64,000 nt of DNA from Arthrobacter sp. ok362 (GTDB lineage: Bacteria; Actinomycetota; Actinomycetes; Actinomycetales; Micrococcaceae). Both the position numbers and the translations under genes were made by a program. This document shows, piece after piece, positions 35,355-43,737 of the stretch (position 1 is the stretch's first letter; each line of letters opens with the position of its first letter). The notes under the pieces are model-generated. The model ran no database searches. It was given only the letters and a program-made list of their open reading frames with translations, and was not told the origin of the DNA. The stretch covers positions 176,822-240,821 of the forward strand of contig NZ_FNGC01000001.1 in assembly GCF_900102785.1 (NCBI RefSeq). The letters are read 5' to 3'.

Positions 35355-36318
35355 GGCTACTCGCTTCACGCCGGGCCCGCTTGACCGCGAGGCCCCTTTC
35401 TACGTTGCTGGCCACCGCGGCCTGGCCGGATCGGCGCTGTGGCGCGCCCTGGCCAATGCAGGGTTCACAAACCTGATCGGCCGTGACTCGCATGAGCTGG
35501 ATCTGAAAGACCGCAACGCCACTTTCGCCTTCTTTCGCGAAGCGAAGCCGAGGTACGTGGTCCTGGCTGCCGCGAAGGTCGGCGGGATCATGGCCAACAA
35601 CACCTATCCCGCGGATTTTCTGAGCCAAAACCTCCAGATCCAGGTCAACGTGCTGGATGCGGCCCAGCAGGCGGGGGTGGAGCGGCTTCTATTCCTCGGA
35701 TCGTCCTGCATCTACCCCAAGCTGGCACCCCAGCCCATCAAGGAGGAATACCTCCTCACCGGTCATTTGGAGCCGACCAATGACGCTTACGCTATTGCGA
35801 AAATCGCCGGCATCCTCCAGGTCCAAGCTGTCCGGCGCCAGCACGGGTTAGCCTGGATCTCGGCCATGCCTACAAACCTCTACGGCCCGGGCGACAACTT
35901 CTCGCCCCAAGGCTCGCACGTGCTGCCCGCCCTGATCCGACGTTATGCGCAGGCCGTGGCCGCGGGCTCGGAGTCGGTGACGAACTGGGGCACCGGGTCA
36001 CCCCGCCGGGAGTTCCTGCACGTCGATGACATGGCAGAGGCTTGCCTGCACCTGATGGAACACTATGACGGCCCGGAACAGGTCAACGTGGGCACCGGGA
36101 CGGATGTGAGCATTGCCGAACTGGCCACAATGGTGGCGGACGCCGTCGGCTTCACGGGAACGACAGTATGGGACACGGCCAAACCCGACGGGACGCCGCA
36201 GAAGCTCCTCGATGTCTCCAAACTGGCGGACTCCGGCTGGAGGTACCGTATTCCCCTCGAGAAGGGAATCGGCGGAACCGTGGAGTGGTACCGGATGCAG
36301 GAGTCGGTCCGGGAATAG
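35347..36318 (+). CDS. fcl: GDP-L-fucose synthase
   Basis: Epimerises and reduces GDP-4-keto-6-deoxymannose to GDP-L-fucose using NADPH; cytosolic. 323 aa. [12 protein letters not shown] is the nucleotide-binding loop. LGSSCIYP carries the Ser/Cys site, and [10 protein letters not shown] provides the Tyr-Lys pair. [10 protein letters not shown] and the late [16 protein letters not shown] are family hallmarks. ATG 35347 overlaps the gmd stop by 8 bp, so the two enzymes are translationally coupled. A terminator-like hairpin follows. Confidence 0.95.
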   Translation: MTEATRFTPGPLDREAPFYVAGHRGLAGSALWRALANAGFTNLIGRDSHELDLKDRNATFAFFREAKPRYVVLAAAKVGGIMANNTYPADFLSQNLQIQVNVLDAAQQAGVERLLFLGSSCIYPKLAPQPIKEEYLLTGHLEPTNDAYAIAKIAGILQVQAVRRQHGLAWISAMPTNLYGPGDNFSPQGSHVLPALIRRYAQAVAAGSESVTNWGTGSPRREFLHVDDMAEACLHLMEHYDGPEQVNVGTGTDVSIAELATMVADAVGFTGTTVWDTAKPDGTPQKLLDVSKLADSGWRYRIPLEKGIGGTVEWYRMQESVRE

Positions 36319-36345
36319 CGCCAACGGACAGTGGACAAATGCAGG

Positions 36346-36393
36346 GGCCCGCGGCCGCCCGCATCCGGTGGATTCTACCGGTGGCCGCGGGCC
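36346..36393. terminator. Bidirectional terminator between fcl and the CDP-alcohol transferase gene
   Basis: An 11-bp perfect stem GGCCCGCGGCC (36346-36356) / GGCCGCGGGCC (36383-36393) has an inner CCGGT/ACCGG stem and is followed by TTTCCC. It separates two convergent genes. Confidence 0.75.
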
Positions 36394-36403
36394 TTTCCCG
36401 TCC

Positions 36404-37255
36404 TCAGAGTTCTGCGGGGGGCGCTGCCTGGGCCGCGTCGGCTGCGCCATAACTTCGCATTTCACCGTACCAGCGCGGTAGCGCCAACAGGAAAAAGCAC
36501 GCGTTGATTCCGAAAAAGACCGCATAGACAACCGAAAAAACCGGCGGGATCGACCACAGGAAAAATGCCAGGCACAGCACCCCGTACTCAGTAGGCAGCA
36601 CGGCCAGGGAATAGAGAACGGATGAGCTGCCTTCCCCGGCCAATCGGGTCGAGGTGGATCCGCGGTGCGCCCGTCTCATCTGGTCGGTCAAGATGATCGC
36701 GAAAAAAAGCACCACGGCAAGCAGTTGGTAGAGCAAGGGAATGGCCAGCCATGCGCCCCTCTCGACGTAGCCCTGGTACCACGCCACTAGCACCGCCAAG
36801 TGGAGGGAAGCCATCTTGACCGCGTCGACAACGTGATCCAGCCACTCGCCGGCAAAGCTTCCGCCTCCGCGGAGCCTTGCCAGCTGGCCGTCCGCCGAGT
36901 CCAAGGCGTAGCCGAGAACGAGCAGCAGGGCAACCAGCACACTGATGACCGGGGTCGCCGGAGCAAACGCGATCAGCCCAATCCCGGAGAAACTGCACAG
37001 GGCGCTCACCGCCGTCACGCCGTTGGGCGTCATATGCAACTTGTACGCCAGCGCGGCAAGATGGCGGCCCGCGGGACGGTTCAGGAAGCGTGCGTAGGCA
37101 GATGCACCTTTTGATGTTTTTTGCTTCGACCGCAGGGCCTGAACCAGTTGACGGTGGGAAGTTGAGGGGGTCAGCGGCTGCTGGGCCTGTTCTACCTGCA
37201 TGGCGAAGTTTCGGTCGCGGCCCAATTCCGAAGCCCGGATACTGCGTTTTTCCAC
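36404..37255 (-). CDS. CDP-alcohol phosphatidyltransferase family protein
   Basis: 283 aa, an integral membrane enzyme with about six hydrophobic segments. The full signature DG-x2-AR-x8-G-x3-D-x3-D is present (DGQLARLRGGGSFAGEWLDH, then VVD), near residues 120-143. Members move a phospho-alcohol group from a CDP donor to an alcohol, or the reverse, in phospholipid or phosphoglycan synthesis. The substrate cannot be read from sequence. The start is GTG 37255 or ATG 37201; neither has a good ribosome-binding site. It lies at the edge of the polysaccharide region and could use the product of the TagD-like enzyme. Confidence 0.85.
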   Translation of the reverse strand: MEKRSIRASELGRDRNFAMQVEQAQQPLTPSTSHRQLVQALRSKQKTSKGASAYARFLNRPAGRHLAALAYKLHMTPNGVTAVSALCSFSGIGLIAFAPATPVISVLVALLLVLGYALDSADGQLARLRGGGSFAGEWLDHVVDAVKMASLHLAVLVAWYQGYVERGAWLAIPLLYQLLAVVLFFAIILTDQMRRAHRGSTSTRLAGEGSSSVLYSLAVLPTEYGVLCLAFFLWSIPPVFSVVYAVFFGINACFFLLALPRWYGEMRSYGAADAAQAAPPAEL

Positions 37256-37406
37256 TGCATGAAGTCATCGTAGCGGCCAAGACCTGCAGGAACTATAAAT
37301 ATGCTTAGTGGATTATCTGCATTTCGCGGGGCGCAATTCCGTACTCGGCCGGATTGCGTCGGTTCTACGGGCCGCCGCACTGTAGGGACATCCACTCATG
37401 GGATAA

Positions 37407-37456
37407 TTAGGTTTAATCTGCGTGACGTAATGGCGCCGCCTGCCTTCCGGCAGGCG
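37407..37456 (+). promoter_or_regulatory. sufS upstream region: possible iron-box half-site and leader hairpin
   Basis: TTAGGTTTAATCTG (37407-37420) resembles half of a DtxR/IdeR iron box and includes a possible -10 TAATCT (37414-37419). It is followed by a hairpin CGCCTGCC (37437-37444) / GGCAGGCG (37449-37456) with loop TTCC. Only one half-site is convincing. Confidence 0.25.
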
Positions 37457-37499
37457 CGCTCGAGGCGCCGCAGCGAACGCCGATCCAGGAGTCTCCGCC

Positions 37500-38807
37500 A
37501 TGGTTGCCACCCCAGCCCACCTCCGCCGCTCTGCCATCGCGCTCGGAAACGACGAAGTCCTGAGGATCCGCAACGACTTCCCGATCCTGCAGCAGCACGT
37601 CAACGGCAAACCGCTCATCTACCTGGACTCCGGGGCGACCTCGCAGAACCCGCTCAGCGTGCTCGAGGCCGAGCAGGAGTTCTACGAGCAGCGGAACTCC
37701 GCGGTCCACCGCGGGGCCCACCACCTCGCCGTCGAGGCCACCGAAGCGTTCGAAAACGCCCGGGAAACAGTGGCGGACTTCGTCGGGGCGGAGTGGGATG
37801 AACTGATCTGGACCTCCAACGCCACGGAGGGCCTGAACCTGCTCACCTACTCCTTCCTGAACGCGTCCCTGCCCGGAGCCGCCCCCGAAGCGGCCCGGTT
37901 CGCCCTGGCCCCGGGCGACGAACTCGTGGTCACGGAGATGGAACACCACGCCAACCTGATTCCCTGGCAGGAGCTGGCGGCCCGGACCGGCGCCGTCGTG
38001 AAATTCATCCCCATCGACGACGCCGGCGCCCTGGACCTGGAGGCCGCCGCTGGCATCATCGGCCCCCGCACCCGCGTCCTGGCGTTCACCCACGCGTCCA
38101 ACGTCCTGGGCACCATCAACCCGGTGGCCGACCTGGTGGCCCTGGCCCGCTCCGCGGGCGCCCTGGTAGTGCTCGACGCCTGCCAGTCGGCGCCGCACCT
38201 GCCCCTGGACGTCAAGGCGCTCGACGTCGACTTCGCGGTATTCTCCGGCCACAAAATGCTCGCCCCCACCGGAATCGGCGCCCTCTACGGCCGCTCGGAG
38301 CTCCTCAACGCGATGCCGCCGTTCCTGACCGGCGGCTCCATGATCACCACCGTCACCATGGAACGGGCGGGTTTCCTGCCGAGCCCCCAACGCTTCGAGG
38401 CCGGAACGCAGCGCATTTCGCAGGCGGTGGCACTCGCCGCGGCGGTGAACTACCTCCGTGAAACCGGGATGGACCGGATCCACGCCTGGGAAGCCGAACT
38501 CGGCCAGCGCCTCGTGCAGGGCCTGGAATCCATCCCCGGAATCCGTGTGCTGGGTTCCGCGGCGGGGCAGGAACGGATCGGCCTGGCGGCGTTCGACGTC
38601 GCGGGCGTCCATGCGCACGACGTCGGCCAGTTCCTGGACAGCCGGGGCATCGCCGTGCGGGTCGGCCACCACTGCGCCCAGCCGCTGCACCGCCGGCTCG
38701 GGCTGACGGCCACGACGCGCGCCAGCACATACCTGTACAACACCACGGACGATGTGGACGCGTTCCTCAACGCGGTCGCCGATGTCCGTGCCTACTTCCA
38801 CGCCTAG
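37500..38807 (+). CDS. sufS: SufS-type cysteine desulfurase
   Basis: PLP enzyme that takes sulfur from cysteine for Fe-S cluster assembly; cytosolic. 435 aa. YLDSGATSQNPLSVLEAEQEF is near the N-terminus. The PLP lysine is in SGHKMLAPTGIGALYGR (near residue 252) and the persulfide cysteine in RVGHHCAQPLHRR (near 391). The short loop around Cys marks the group II (SufS) class. ATG 37500 follows CAGGAG. The partner sufU begins 11 bp after the stop. No other suf genes are in the window. Confidence 0.94.
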   Translation: MVATPAHLRRSAIALGNDEVLRIRNDFPILQQHVNGKPLIYLDSGATSQNPLSVLEAEQEFYEQRNSAVHRGAHHLAVEATEAFENARETVADFVGAEWDELIWTSNATEGLNLLTYSFLNASLPGAAPEAARFALAPGDELVVTEMEHHANLIPWQELAARTGAVVKFIPIDDAGALDLEAAAGIIGPRTRVLAFTHASNVLGTINPVADLVALARSAGALVVLDACQSAPHLPLDVKALDVDFAVFSGHKMLAPTGIGALYGRSELLNAMPPFLTGGSMITTVTMERAGFLPSPQRFEAGTQRISQAVALAAAVNYLRETGMDRIHAWEAELGQRLVQGLESIPGIRVLGSAAGQERIGLAAFDVAGVHAHDVGQFLDSRGIAVRVGHHCAQPLHRRLGLTATTRASTYLYNTTDDVDAFLNAVADVRAYFHA

Positions 38808-38818
38808 GACGGACATCC

Positions 38819-39274
38819 ATGAGTCTTGACCAGCTCTACCAGCAGATCATCCTGGAACACGCCAAGGCCCGGCACGGCAGCGGCCTGGCCGCCGCGGCCG
38901 CGCCGGAGGACGCGAGCAGCGGCCAGTCCCACCAGTTGAATCCGACCTGCGGCGACGAGATCACCGTCCGGGTGTCCGTGGCCCGCGGGAAAGTCAGTGA
39001 GCTGCGCTGGGACGGCGATGGCTGCTCCATCTCGATGGCCTCGGCATCCGTGCTGACGGACCTCGCCGAGGGCATGAGCGTCGGGGAACTCCGCACCGTC
39101 ATTGACAGCTTCCGCGAAGTGCTGCGTTCGCGCGGCAAGGTGCCGGCCGATCCGGAGGTGCTGGGCGACGCCGCCGCGTTTGAGGGCGTGTCCCGCTACG
39201 CCGCCCGGGTCAAGTGCGCCATGCTCTCATGGGTGGCCGCGGAAGACGCTCTCGGCCAGGCGCTGGCAGCCTGA
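38819..39274 (+). CDS. sufU: SufU-type sulfur acceptor for SufS
   Basis: 151 aa. Accepts persulfide sulfur from SufS through a zinc-bound cysteine, to feed Fe-S assembly. The three conserved cysteines are in LNPTCGDEI, DGDGCSISMASASVL and RVKCAMLSW, and the Asp of CGDE completes the zinc site. Family length is normal. The 11-bp gap to sufS indicates one operon. It converges with ugd, 21 bp away, with only a very small TGAGG/CCTCA hairpin at the end. Confidence 0.93.
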   Translation: MSLDQLYQQIILEHAKARHGSGLAAAAAPEDASSGQSHQLNPTCGDEITVRVSVARGKVSELRWDGDGCSISMASASVLTDLAEGMSVGELRTVIDSFREVLRSRGKVPADPEVLGDAAAFEGVSRYAARVKCAMLSWVAAEDALGQALAA

Positions 39275-39295
39275 GGGCAGCCTCACAGAACCGCG

Positions 39296-40609
39296 TTACG
39301 GCCGGCCCAGGCCCTTGTAGGTCCAGCCGGCAGCCCGCCACTTGGCCGGGTCCAGCACGTTGCGGCCATCCAGGATGCGCGGCGCCGACACGAACGCCTT
39401 TGCCGCGTGCGGGTCCAGTTCCCGGTAGGCCTGCCACTCGGTCAGCAGCAGCACGGCGTCGGCCCTGTACAGCGCCGTCTCCAGATCCGGTTCGAGCGGA
39501 AGCTCCGGGAAGCGCTTGGCGGCGTTGGCCAGCGCCTGGGGGTCGGTGACCGTCACCACGGCGCCCTGCAACTGCAGCTGCGCCGCGGCGCTCAACGCGG
39601 GGGAGTCCCGGACGTCGTCGCTTTCGGGCTTAAAGGCCGCCCCCAGCACGGCGATCCGTTGTCCCATCAGGGTGCCGCCACAGAGTTCCCGCGTGAGTTC
39701 CACGACGCGGGTCCGGCGCCTCATGTTGATGGCGTCAACCTCCCGAAGGAAGGTCAGCGCCTGGTCCGCGCCTAGTTCGCCGGCGCGGGCCATGAAGGCA
39801 CGGATGTCCTTGGGCAGGCAGCCGCCGCCGAAGCCGATGCCCGCGTTGAGGAATTTCCTGCCGATCCGCTCATCGAGGCCGATGGCATCGGCAAGCCGGG
39901 TGACGTCGGCCCCCGTGGCTTCGCAGACCTCGGCCATGGCGTTGATGAAGGAAATCTTGGTGGCCAGGAACGAGTTGGCGGCAGTCTTGACGAGCTCTGC
40001 GGTGGCGTAGTCCGTCACAAGCCGGGGCCTCCCGCCGGCGAGCGGCTGAGCATAGACCTGGTCCAACACGGCAACGGCGGGGTGGTCCTCGCTCCCGTCC
40101 GGCACGCCGTAGACGAACCTGTCCGGATTCAAGGTGTCCGTCACTGCGTGGCCCTCGCGCAGGAACTCAGGATTCCAGGCCAGCATCGCACCGGGCTCTG
40201 ACTCCGCCAGCATTTCGGCCAGCCGCGCCGCGGTGCCCACCGGCACCGTGGACTTTCCTGCAATCACGTCGCCCGGGGACAGGTATTGAGCGAGGGATGC
40301 GACCGCCGCATCGACGAATCGGAGGTCGGCGCCGTTCTCGCCGCGCTTCTGTGGGGTACCAACGCAGACGAAGTGGACCTCAGAACCGCGGGCCGCCGCC
40401 ATGTCGGTGGTGAACCGCAACCGACCTGATTCCTCAAGCTCTGAAAGGAGCTCGTCCAACACAGGTTCGTAGAAGGGGGCATGGCCCGCTGACAGTTGCG
40501 CAACCTTATGTTCGTCGACGTCGATGCCGACAACGTCATGGCCCAGCTTTGCCATGCAAGCAGCATGGACTGCACCGAGATAACCGCATCCGATAACCGA
40601 GATCCGCAC
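39296..40609 (-). CDS. ugd: UDP-glucose 6-dehydrogenase
   Basis: Oxidises UDP-glucose to UDP-glucuronate with NAD; cytosolic, supplying acidic sugar for envelope polymers. 437 aa. The Rossmann loop ISVIGCGYLGAVHAACMAKLG is at the N-terminus. NPEFLREGHAV and the catalytic Cys in GFGGGCLPKDIRAF (near residue 262) are diagnostic. The late VLGAAFKPESDDVRDSP is the UDP-binding domain. GTG 40609 is preceded by GGGAGGA; the frame extends 20 codons further but includes no better site. It could feed the polysaccharide genes 10 kb away. Confidence 0.94.
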   Translation of the reverse strand: MRISVIGCGYLGAVHAACMAKLGHDVVGIDVDEHKVAQLSAGHAPFYEPVLDELLSELEESGRLRFTTDMAAARGSEVHFVCVGTPQKRGENGADLRFVDAAVASLAQYLSPGDVIAGKSTVPVGTAARLAEMLAESEPGAMLAWNPEFLREGHAVTDTLNPDRFVYGVPDGSEDHPAVAVLDQVYAQPLAGGRPRLVTDYATAELVKTAANSFLATKISFINAMAEVCEATGADVTRLADAIGLDERIGRKFLNAGIGFGGGCLPKDIRAFMARAGELGADQALTFLREVDAINMRRRTRVVELTRELCGGTLMGQRIAVLGAAFKPESDDVRDSPALSAAAQLQLQGAVVTVTDPQALANAAKRFPELPLEPDLETALYRADAVLLLTEWQAYRELDPHAAKAFVSAPRILDGRNVLDPAKWRAAGWTYKGLGRP

Positions 40610-40665
40610 AGTTCCGATGTCCTCCCGTTGTGGCCTGTTCACAGCGTACGCGGTAGGCGTGGCGA

Positions 40666-41082
40666 TCACACAGTCTCGTGGCGTGCCATGAGGAGCAAGG
40701 CCGAGAGGGCCCCAACCATGGCGCCGAAGGTGTTCGCGGCAACGTCAATGACAGAGGGAAAGCGCGCCGGGAGGAAGACAAGCTGGGCGAGTTCAACAAG
40801 GACGGAGAGCAGGAAACCGACAGCAACCCCGCCCCACCAGAGCCGCGCGCCGAGGATCCGGGTGACCAAGGCGCCCAGCGGCAAGAACAGGATCACGTTT
40901 GAGGTCAGCTCCACGACCCCGTAGTTGAACCATGGAGGGACGCCCCAGCGGTGCAGTTGCCGCAGCGACCGCATCAGGAAATCAGATGCGCCCTGGTCCA
41001 CGGGAACGGGCCAGAGGGCAATAAGGCCAAGGGCCAGCAGATAGGCGCCCAGTGCCCACATGGCCGCACGACGGGGTGGCAA
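40666..41082 (-). CDS. VanZ-family membrane protein
   Basis: About 138 aa with four hydrophobic segments. The VanZ-like core includes NVILFLPLGALVTRI and SVLVELAQLVFLPARFPSVIDVAANTFGA, with the conserved Glu and the SxxD-x-x-x-N pattern. VanZ proteins alter glycopeptide or lipoglycopeptide susceptibility by an unclear route; most homologues have no known role. TTG 41082 is favoured because AAAGGGGG lies 7 bp upstream; ATG 41061 is an alternative, and a GTG at 41139 would give 157 aa. It precedes ugd on the same strand. Confidence 0.82.
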   Translation of the reverse strand: MPPRRAAMWALGAYLLALGLIALWPVPVDQGASDFLMRSLRQLHRWGVPPWFNYGVVELTSNVILFLPLGALVTRILGARLWWGGVAVGFLLSVLVELAQLVFLPARFPSVIDVAANTFGAMVGALSALLLMARHETV

Positions 41083-41152
41083 GTGGCGTCCCCCTTTCAG
41101 CGGTCCACTTTTTGCCGATTCTAGCCGCCAGCACGCCACCAGGGCAGAGATT

Positions 41153-41188
41153 CCGGCACACCGGCAGGTTTTGCCGCCGGTGTGCCGG
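41153..41188 (-). terminator. Hairpin between the SCO4848-like and VanZ genes
   Basis: A perfect 13-bp stem CCGGCACACCGGC (41153-41165) / GCCGGTGTGCCGG (41176-41188) with a 10-base loop begins 3 bp after the small membrane protein gene, reading on the minus strand. No long T-tract. Confidence 0.7.
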
Positions 41189-41191
41189 ATC

Positions 41192-41413
41192 CTAGCTGAC
41201 CAGCCCGGCGATGCCGATCGCCGCCGTCGCAGCCCCCAGCAGCATGGAGATGCTGACGAGGACCACGTGAACGGTCAGGAAGCGCGTGGCCTTGCCCTCG
41301 GCGTCGCGGGCGCGCGGGTCCTTCATGACCCGGCGCAGGAACTGCGGCCAGACCACCAAGGACCAGGCGCCGGCAATGATCAGGACGACGGCGAGGAACG
41401 CTGGCACCTCCAC
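41192..41413 (-). CDS. Small SCO4848-like membrane protein
   Basis: 73 aa. Two transmembrane segments (AFLAVVLIIAGAWSLVVWP and VHVVLVSISMLLGAATAAIGIAGL) flank a short charged loop (RRVMKDPRARDAEGKATR). The layout and the W-x-P / KDPRA pattern recall the actinobacterial SCO4848 family, whose function is not known. It ends 4 bp upstream of a hairpin and starts 4 bp after the preceding gene, so it is co-transcribed with the DUF2505 gene. Confidence 0.72.
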   Translation of the reverse strand: MEVPAFLAVVLIIAGAWSLVVWPQFLRRVMKDPRARDAEGKATRFLTVHVVLVSISMLLGAATAAIGIAGLVS

Positions 41414-41417
41414 GACG

Positions 41418-41915
41418 CTAGTGGCTCTCGAGCCAGGCCTGGGCCTGCTGGGACTGAAGGTTCAGGGCCTTGCCGACCATGGGCTCGGCGGCGTCGGCGA
41501 TCTTGCCGCCAAGGAACGGCACCGAGGAGGTGACGTTGCCCTCGAGCTCGATCCGGGTGCTGCCGCCGTCGGACACGAGACGCTGGACAGCGTTCACGTC
41601 CAGCGGTGCGCCGGAGACCTTGAGAGAGATCTTGCTCTGCCGGGAGCCGTCAGCGGCGGGAGCCTCCCAGGCCTCGAGCTGGGTCACCTTCAGGCTTTCG
41701 CCGACAAATTTCCGGGCGATGTCGGGCATCCGTGTGGTGGGGATGGTCCGCACGGTGGTGGTGCTAAAGACGCCCGCGGGATCTCCGTCAATGGCAAAGG
41801 ATTCCAGGGTGCCGCCGACGAGTTCGCTCGTGTGGCGCAGGAAGTCTTCATTGACGAAAACCGCGGTAACGCGGTCGACGCTGTGCGGGACGGTGGTGGA
41901 TGCACTCAGGGCCAT
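41418..41915 (-). CDS. DUF2505 family protein
   Basis: 165 aa, soluble. It resembles the actinobacterial DUF2505 family, which has an START/polyketide-cyclase-like fold: opening ASTTVPHSVDRVTAVFVNEDFL, then repeated beta strands and a final helix (AAEPMVGKALNLQSQQAQAWL). Function unknown; a lipid- or small-molecule-binding role is possible from the fold. ATG 41915 has GGAGGA upstream, which fixes the start although the frame is open further. A 2-gene unit with the small membrane protein is likely. Confidence 0.75.
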   Translation of the reverse strand: MALSASTTVPHSVDRVTAVFVNEDFLRHTSELVGGTLESFAIDGDPAGVFSTTTVRTIPTTRMPDIARKFVGESLKVTQLEAWEAPAADGSRQSKISLKVSGAPLDVNAVQRLVSDGGSTRIELEGNVTSSVPFLGGKIADAAEPMVGKALNLQSQQAQAWLESH

Positions 41916-41962
41916 GGGGGGTCCTCCGGGATATGGAAGTGGACGTTTCGGGCTCCAACATC

Positions 41963-43528
41963 CTACGGCGTGTGCCCGGCAGTCTCCGATTCGAGATTTT
42001 CCAGCACCCGGGCAGCGGCGGTGATGTTCCGCGACATGGCGGGAAATATGACGCTGTGGAACGGCAGGACGGCGAGCCAGTAAAGGCGGCCGCTGAGGCC
42101 CTTGGGGAAGAAGATGGCGCGCTGGTGGTAGCGGCTGCCCGTCCCTTCCGGCTCCACGGAGAGTTCCAGCCAGGCCCGGCCCGGAGCCCGCATTTCGGCC
42201 CGCAGCCGCAGCAGCCGTCCGCGGTCGATCTGCTCGACCCGCCACCAGTCCACCGCTTCACCCTCCGCGAGCAGATGCGGGTGCCGGCGGCCGCGCTGCA
42301 GCCCGGCCCCGCCGGTCAGCTTGTCCAGCCAGCCGCGCACCTGCCAGGCAAGCGGCAGGGAGTACCAGCCGTTCCGGCCGCCGATTCCTTCGATGATGGT
42401 CCATACGTGCTTCGGGTCCACGTCGCTGGGAAAGCTGCGCTCGTCCACGAACACTCTGTGGCCAGACCAGTCCGGGTCGCTCGGCAGGGGATCGGCGTCG
42501 ACCCCGGCGCTTGCCCAGGTGGTTTCCACCTGGCCGTCGCGTTCCTTTCCCAGGGCGAGGGCCACAGCACGACGGTAGGAGGTCAGGCCGCCCTCAGGCA
42601 CACGGATGTACGCATCGATGTCGTGCTCCCGGGAAACGGCGTCGTGCTGGAGCGATTCCACGAGCGGCAGGGACATGGAGAGCGGGATCGGCGTTACAAG
42701 CGCCACCCACAGGCCGGCCAGCTTGGGGGCCGGCACGGGCAGGGCCAGCACCACGCGGTGCGGCAGGCCCGCCTCGGCGGCGTATTCCTGCATCATGCCC
42801 GCGTAGCTGAGCACCTGGCGGCAGCCGATATCGAACGCCCGGTTGATAGTTCCGTCCAGCGACGCAGCGGCCACGAGGTAGTACAGGACGTCGCGGACGG
42901 CGATCGCCTCGATCTTGTTGCGGACCCAGCTCGGCGCGGGCATCAGCGGGAGCGTCTCGGACAGGTGCCGGATCATTTCGAACGACGCCGAGCCTGAGCC
43001 GATGACGACGCCGGCCTGGAAGACCACCGCGTCCACCGGACTGTCCAGGAAGACTTTCCCCACCGCCTCGCGGGAACGCATGTGAGTGGACAGCTCGGCA
43101 CCGGCCGGGTGCAGGCCGCCGAGGTACACAATCCGGCCCACCCCCGCCGCGTCAGCCGCCCGGGCAGCCGTCCCGGCCATCGCCTTTTCCTTGGCCTCGA
43201 AGCCCGCGCCGGCCGCCATGGAGTGGACCAGGTAGTACAGGACGTCGACGCCGTCGAGCGCCTCCCGCAGGGCCACGCCGTCGTCGAGGCTGCTTTGGAC
43301 CACCTCGACGTCGTCCAGCCACGGCACGCCGGCGATCTTGGCGGGCGTCCGGACCACGACTTTGACCCGGTGCCCTGCTTCCAAGAGCCGGGGCGCCAGC
43401 CGCCCGCCGATGTAGCCGGTGGCCCCGGTGACCAGCACGGTTTTCGGGGAGGCGGCTTTGGCGGAGGCTGGCTGCGGGGCTGGAGCCGGCGTTCCACCGG
43501 ATTCAGGGGTTGCGGTTGTGCCGTTCAT
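41963..43528 (-). CDS. NAD(P)-binding SDR-type protein with DUF2867 domain
   Basis: 521 aa. An N-terminal extended/atypical SDR domain (VLVTGATGYIGGRLAPRLLEAGH near residue 30) resembles NmrA-type proteins. A second domain from about residue 320 matches the DUF2867 type (HVWTIIEGIGGRNGWYS, WLDKLTGGAG, LLRLRAEMRAPGRAWLEL). The Tyr-x3-Lys pair is not evident, so oxidoreductase activity is uncertain. ATG 43528 has AAGGAG upstream and is preferred over an earlier in-frame start. It is divergent from mfd. Confidence 0.8.
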   Translation of the reverse strand: MNGTTATPESGGTPAPAPQPASAKAASPKTVLVTGATGYIGGRLAPRLLEAGHRVKVVVRTPAKIAGVPWLDDVEVVQSSLDDGVALREALDGVDVLYYLVHSMAAGAGFEAKEKAMAGTAARAADAAGVGRIVYLGGLHPAGAELSTHMRSREAVGKVFLDSPVDAVVFQAGVVIGSGSASFEMIRHLSETLPLMPAPSWVRNKIEAIAVRDVLYYLVAAASLDGTINRAFDIGCRQVLSYAGMMQEYAAEAGLPHRVVLALPVPAPKLAGLWVALVTPIPLSMSLPLVESLQHDAVSREHDIDAYIRVPEGGLTSYRRAVALALGKERDGQVETTWASAGVDADPLPSDPDWSGHRVFVDERSFPSDVDPKHVWTIIEGIGGRNGWYSLPLAWQVRGWLDKLTGGAGLQRGRRHPHLLAEGEAVDWWRVEQIDRGRLLRLRAEMRAPGRAWLELSVEPEGTGSRYHQRAIFFPKGLSGRLYWLAVLPFHSVIFPAMSRNITAAARVLENLESETAGHTP

Positions 43529-43737
43529 GGTGACTCCTTGTCGGCCAGCGGTTGGCGGGTGGCCTACCAAGCCATTCGGTGCCCAGGCCACTTCGGATGG
43601 GCCGCCCGCTCCTCCCGCCAGCCTAGCCCCGTCGGCCTGGCCGTGGGCTCCGCGGTAGGCTTGGAGGACCCGGGATTCTCACGAATTTCGGCTATTCGTG
43701 TTGCCTGCACCCCGTGATCACATCAGGAGCAACAGCT

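Noticed and set aside
4809..37255. Recent horizontal island, prophage or insertion sequence
   Set aside because: No integrase, transposase, terminal inverted repeats or attachment-site duplications were found. The tRNA at 363 is not flanked by an obvious att repeat.
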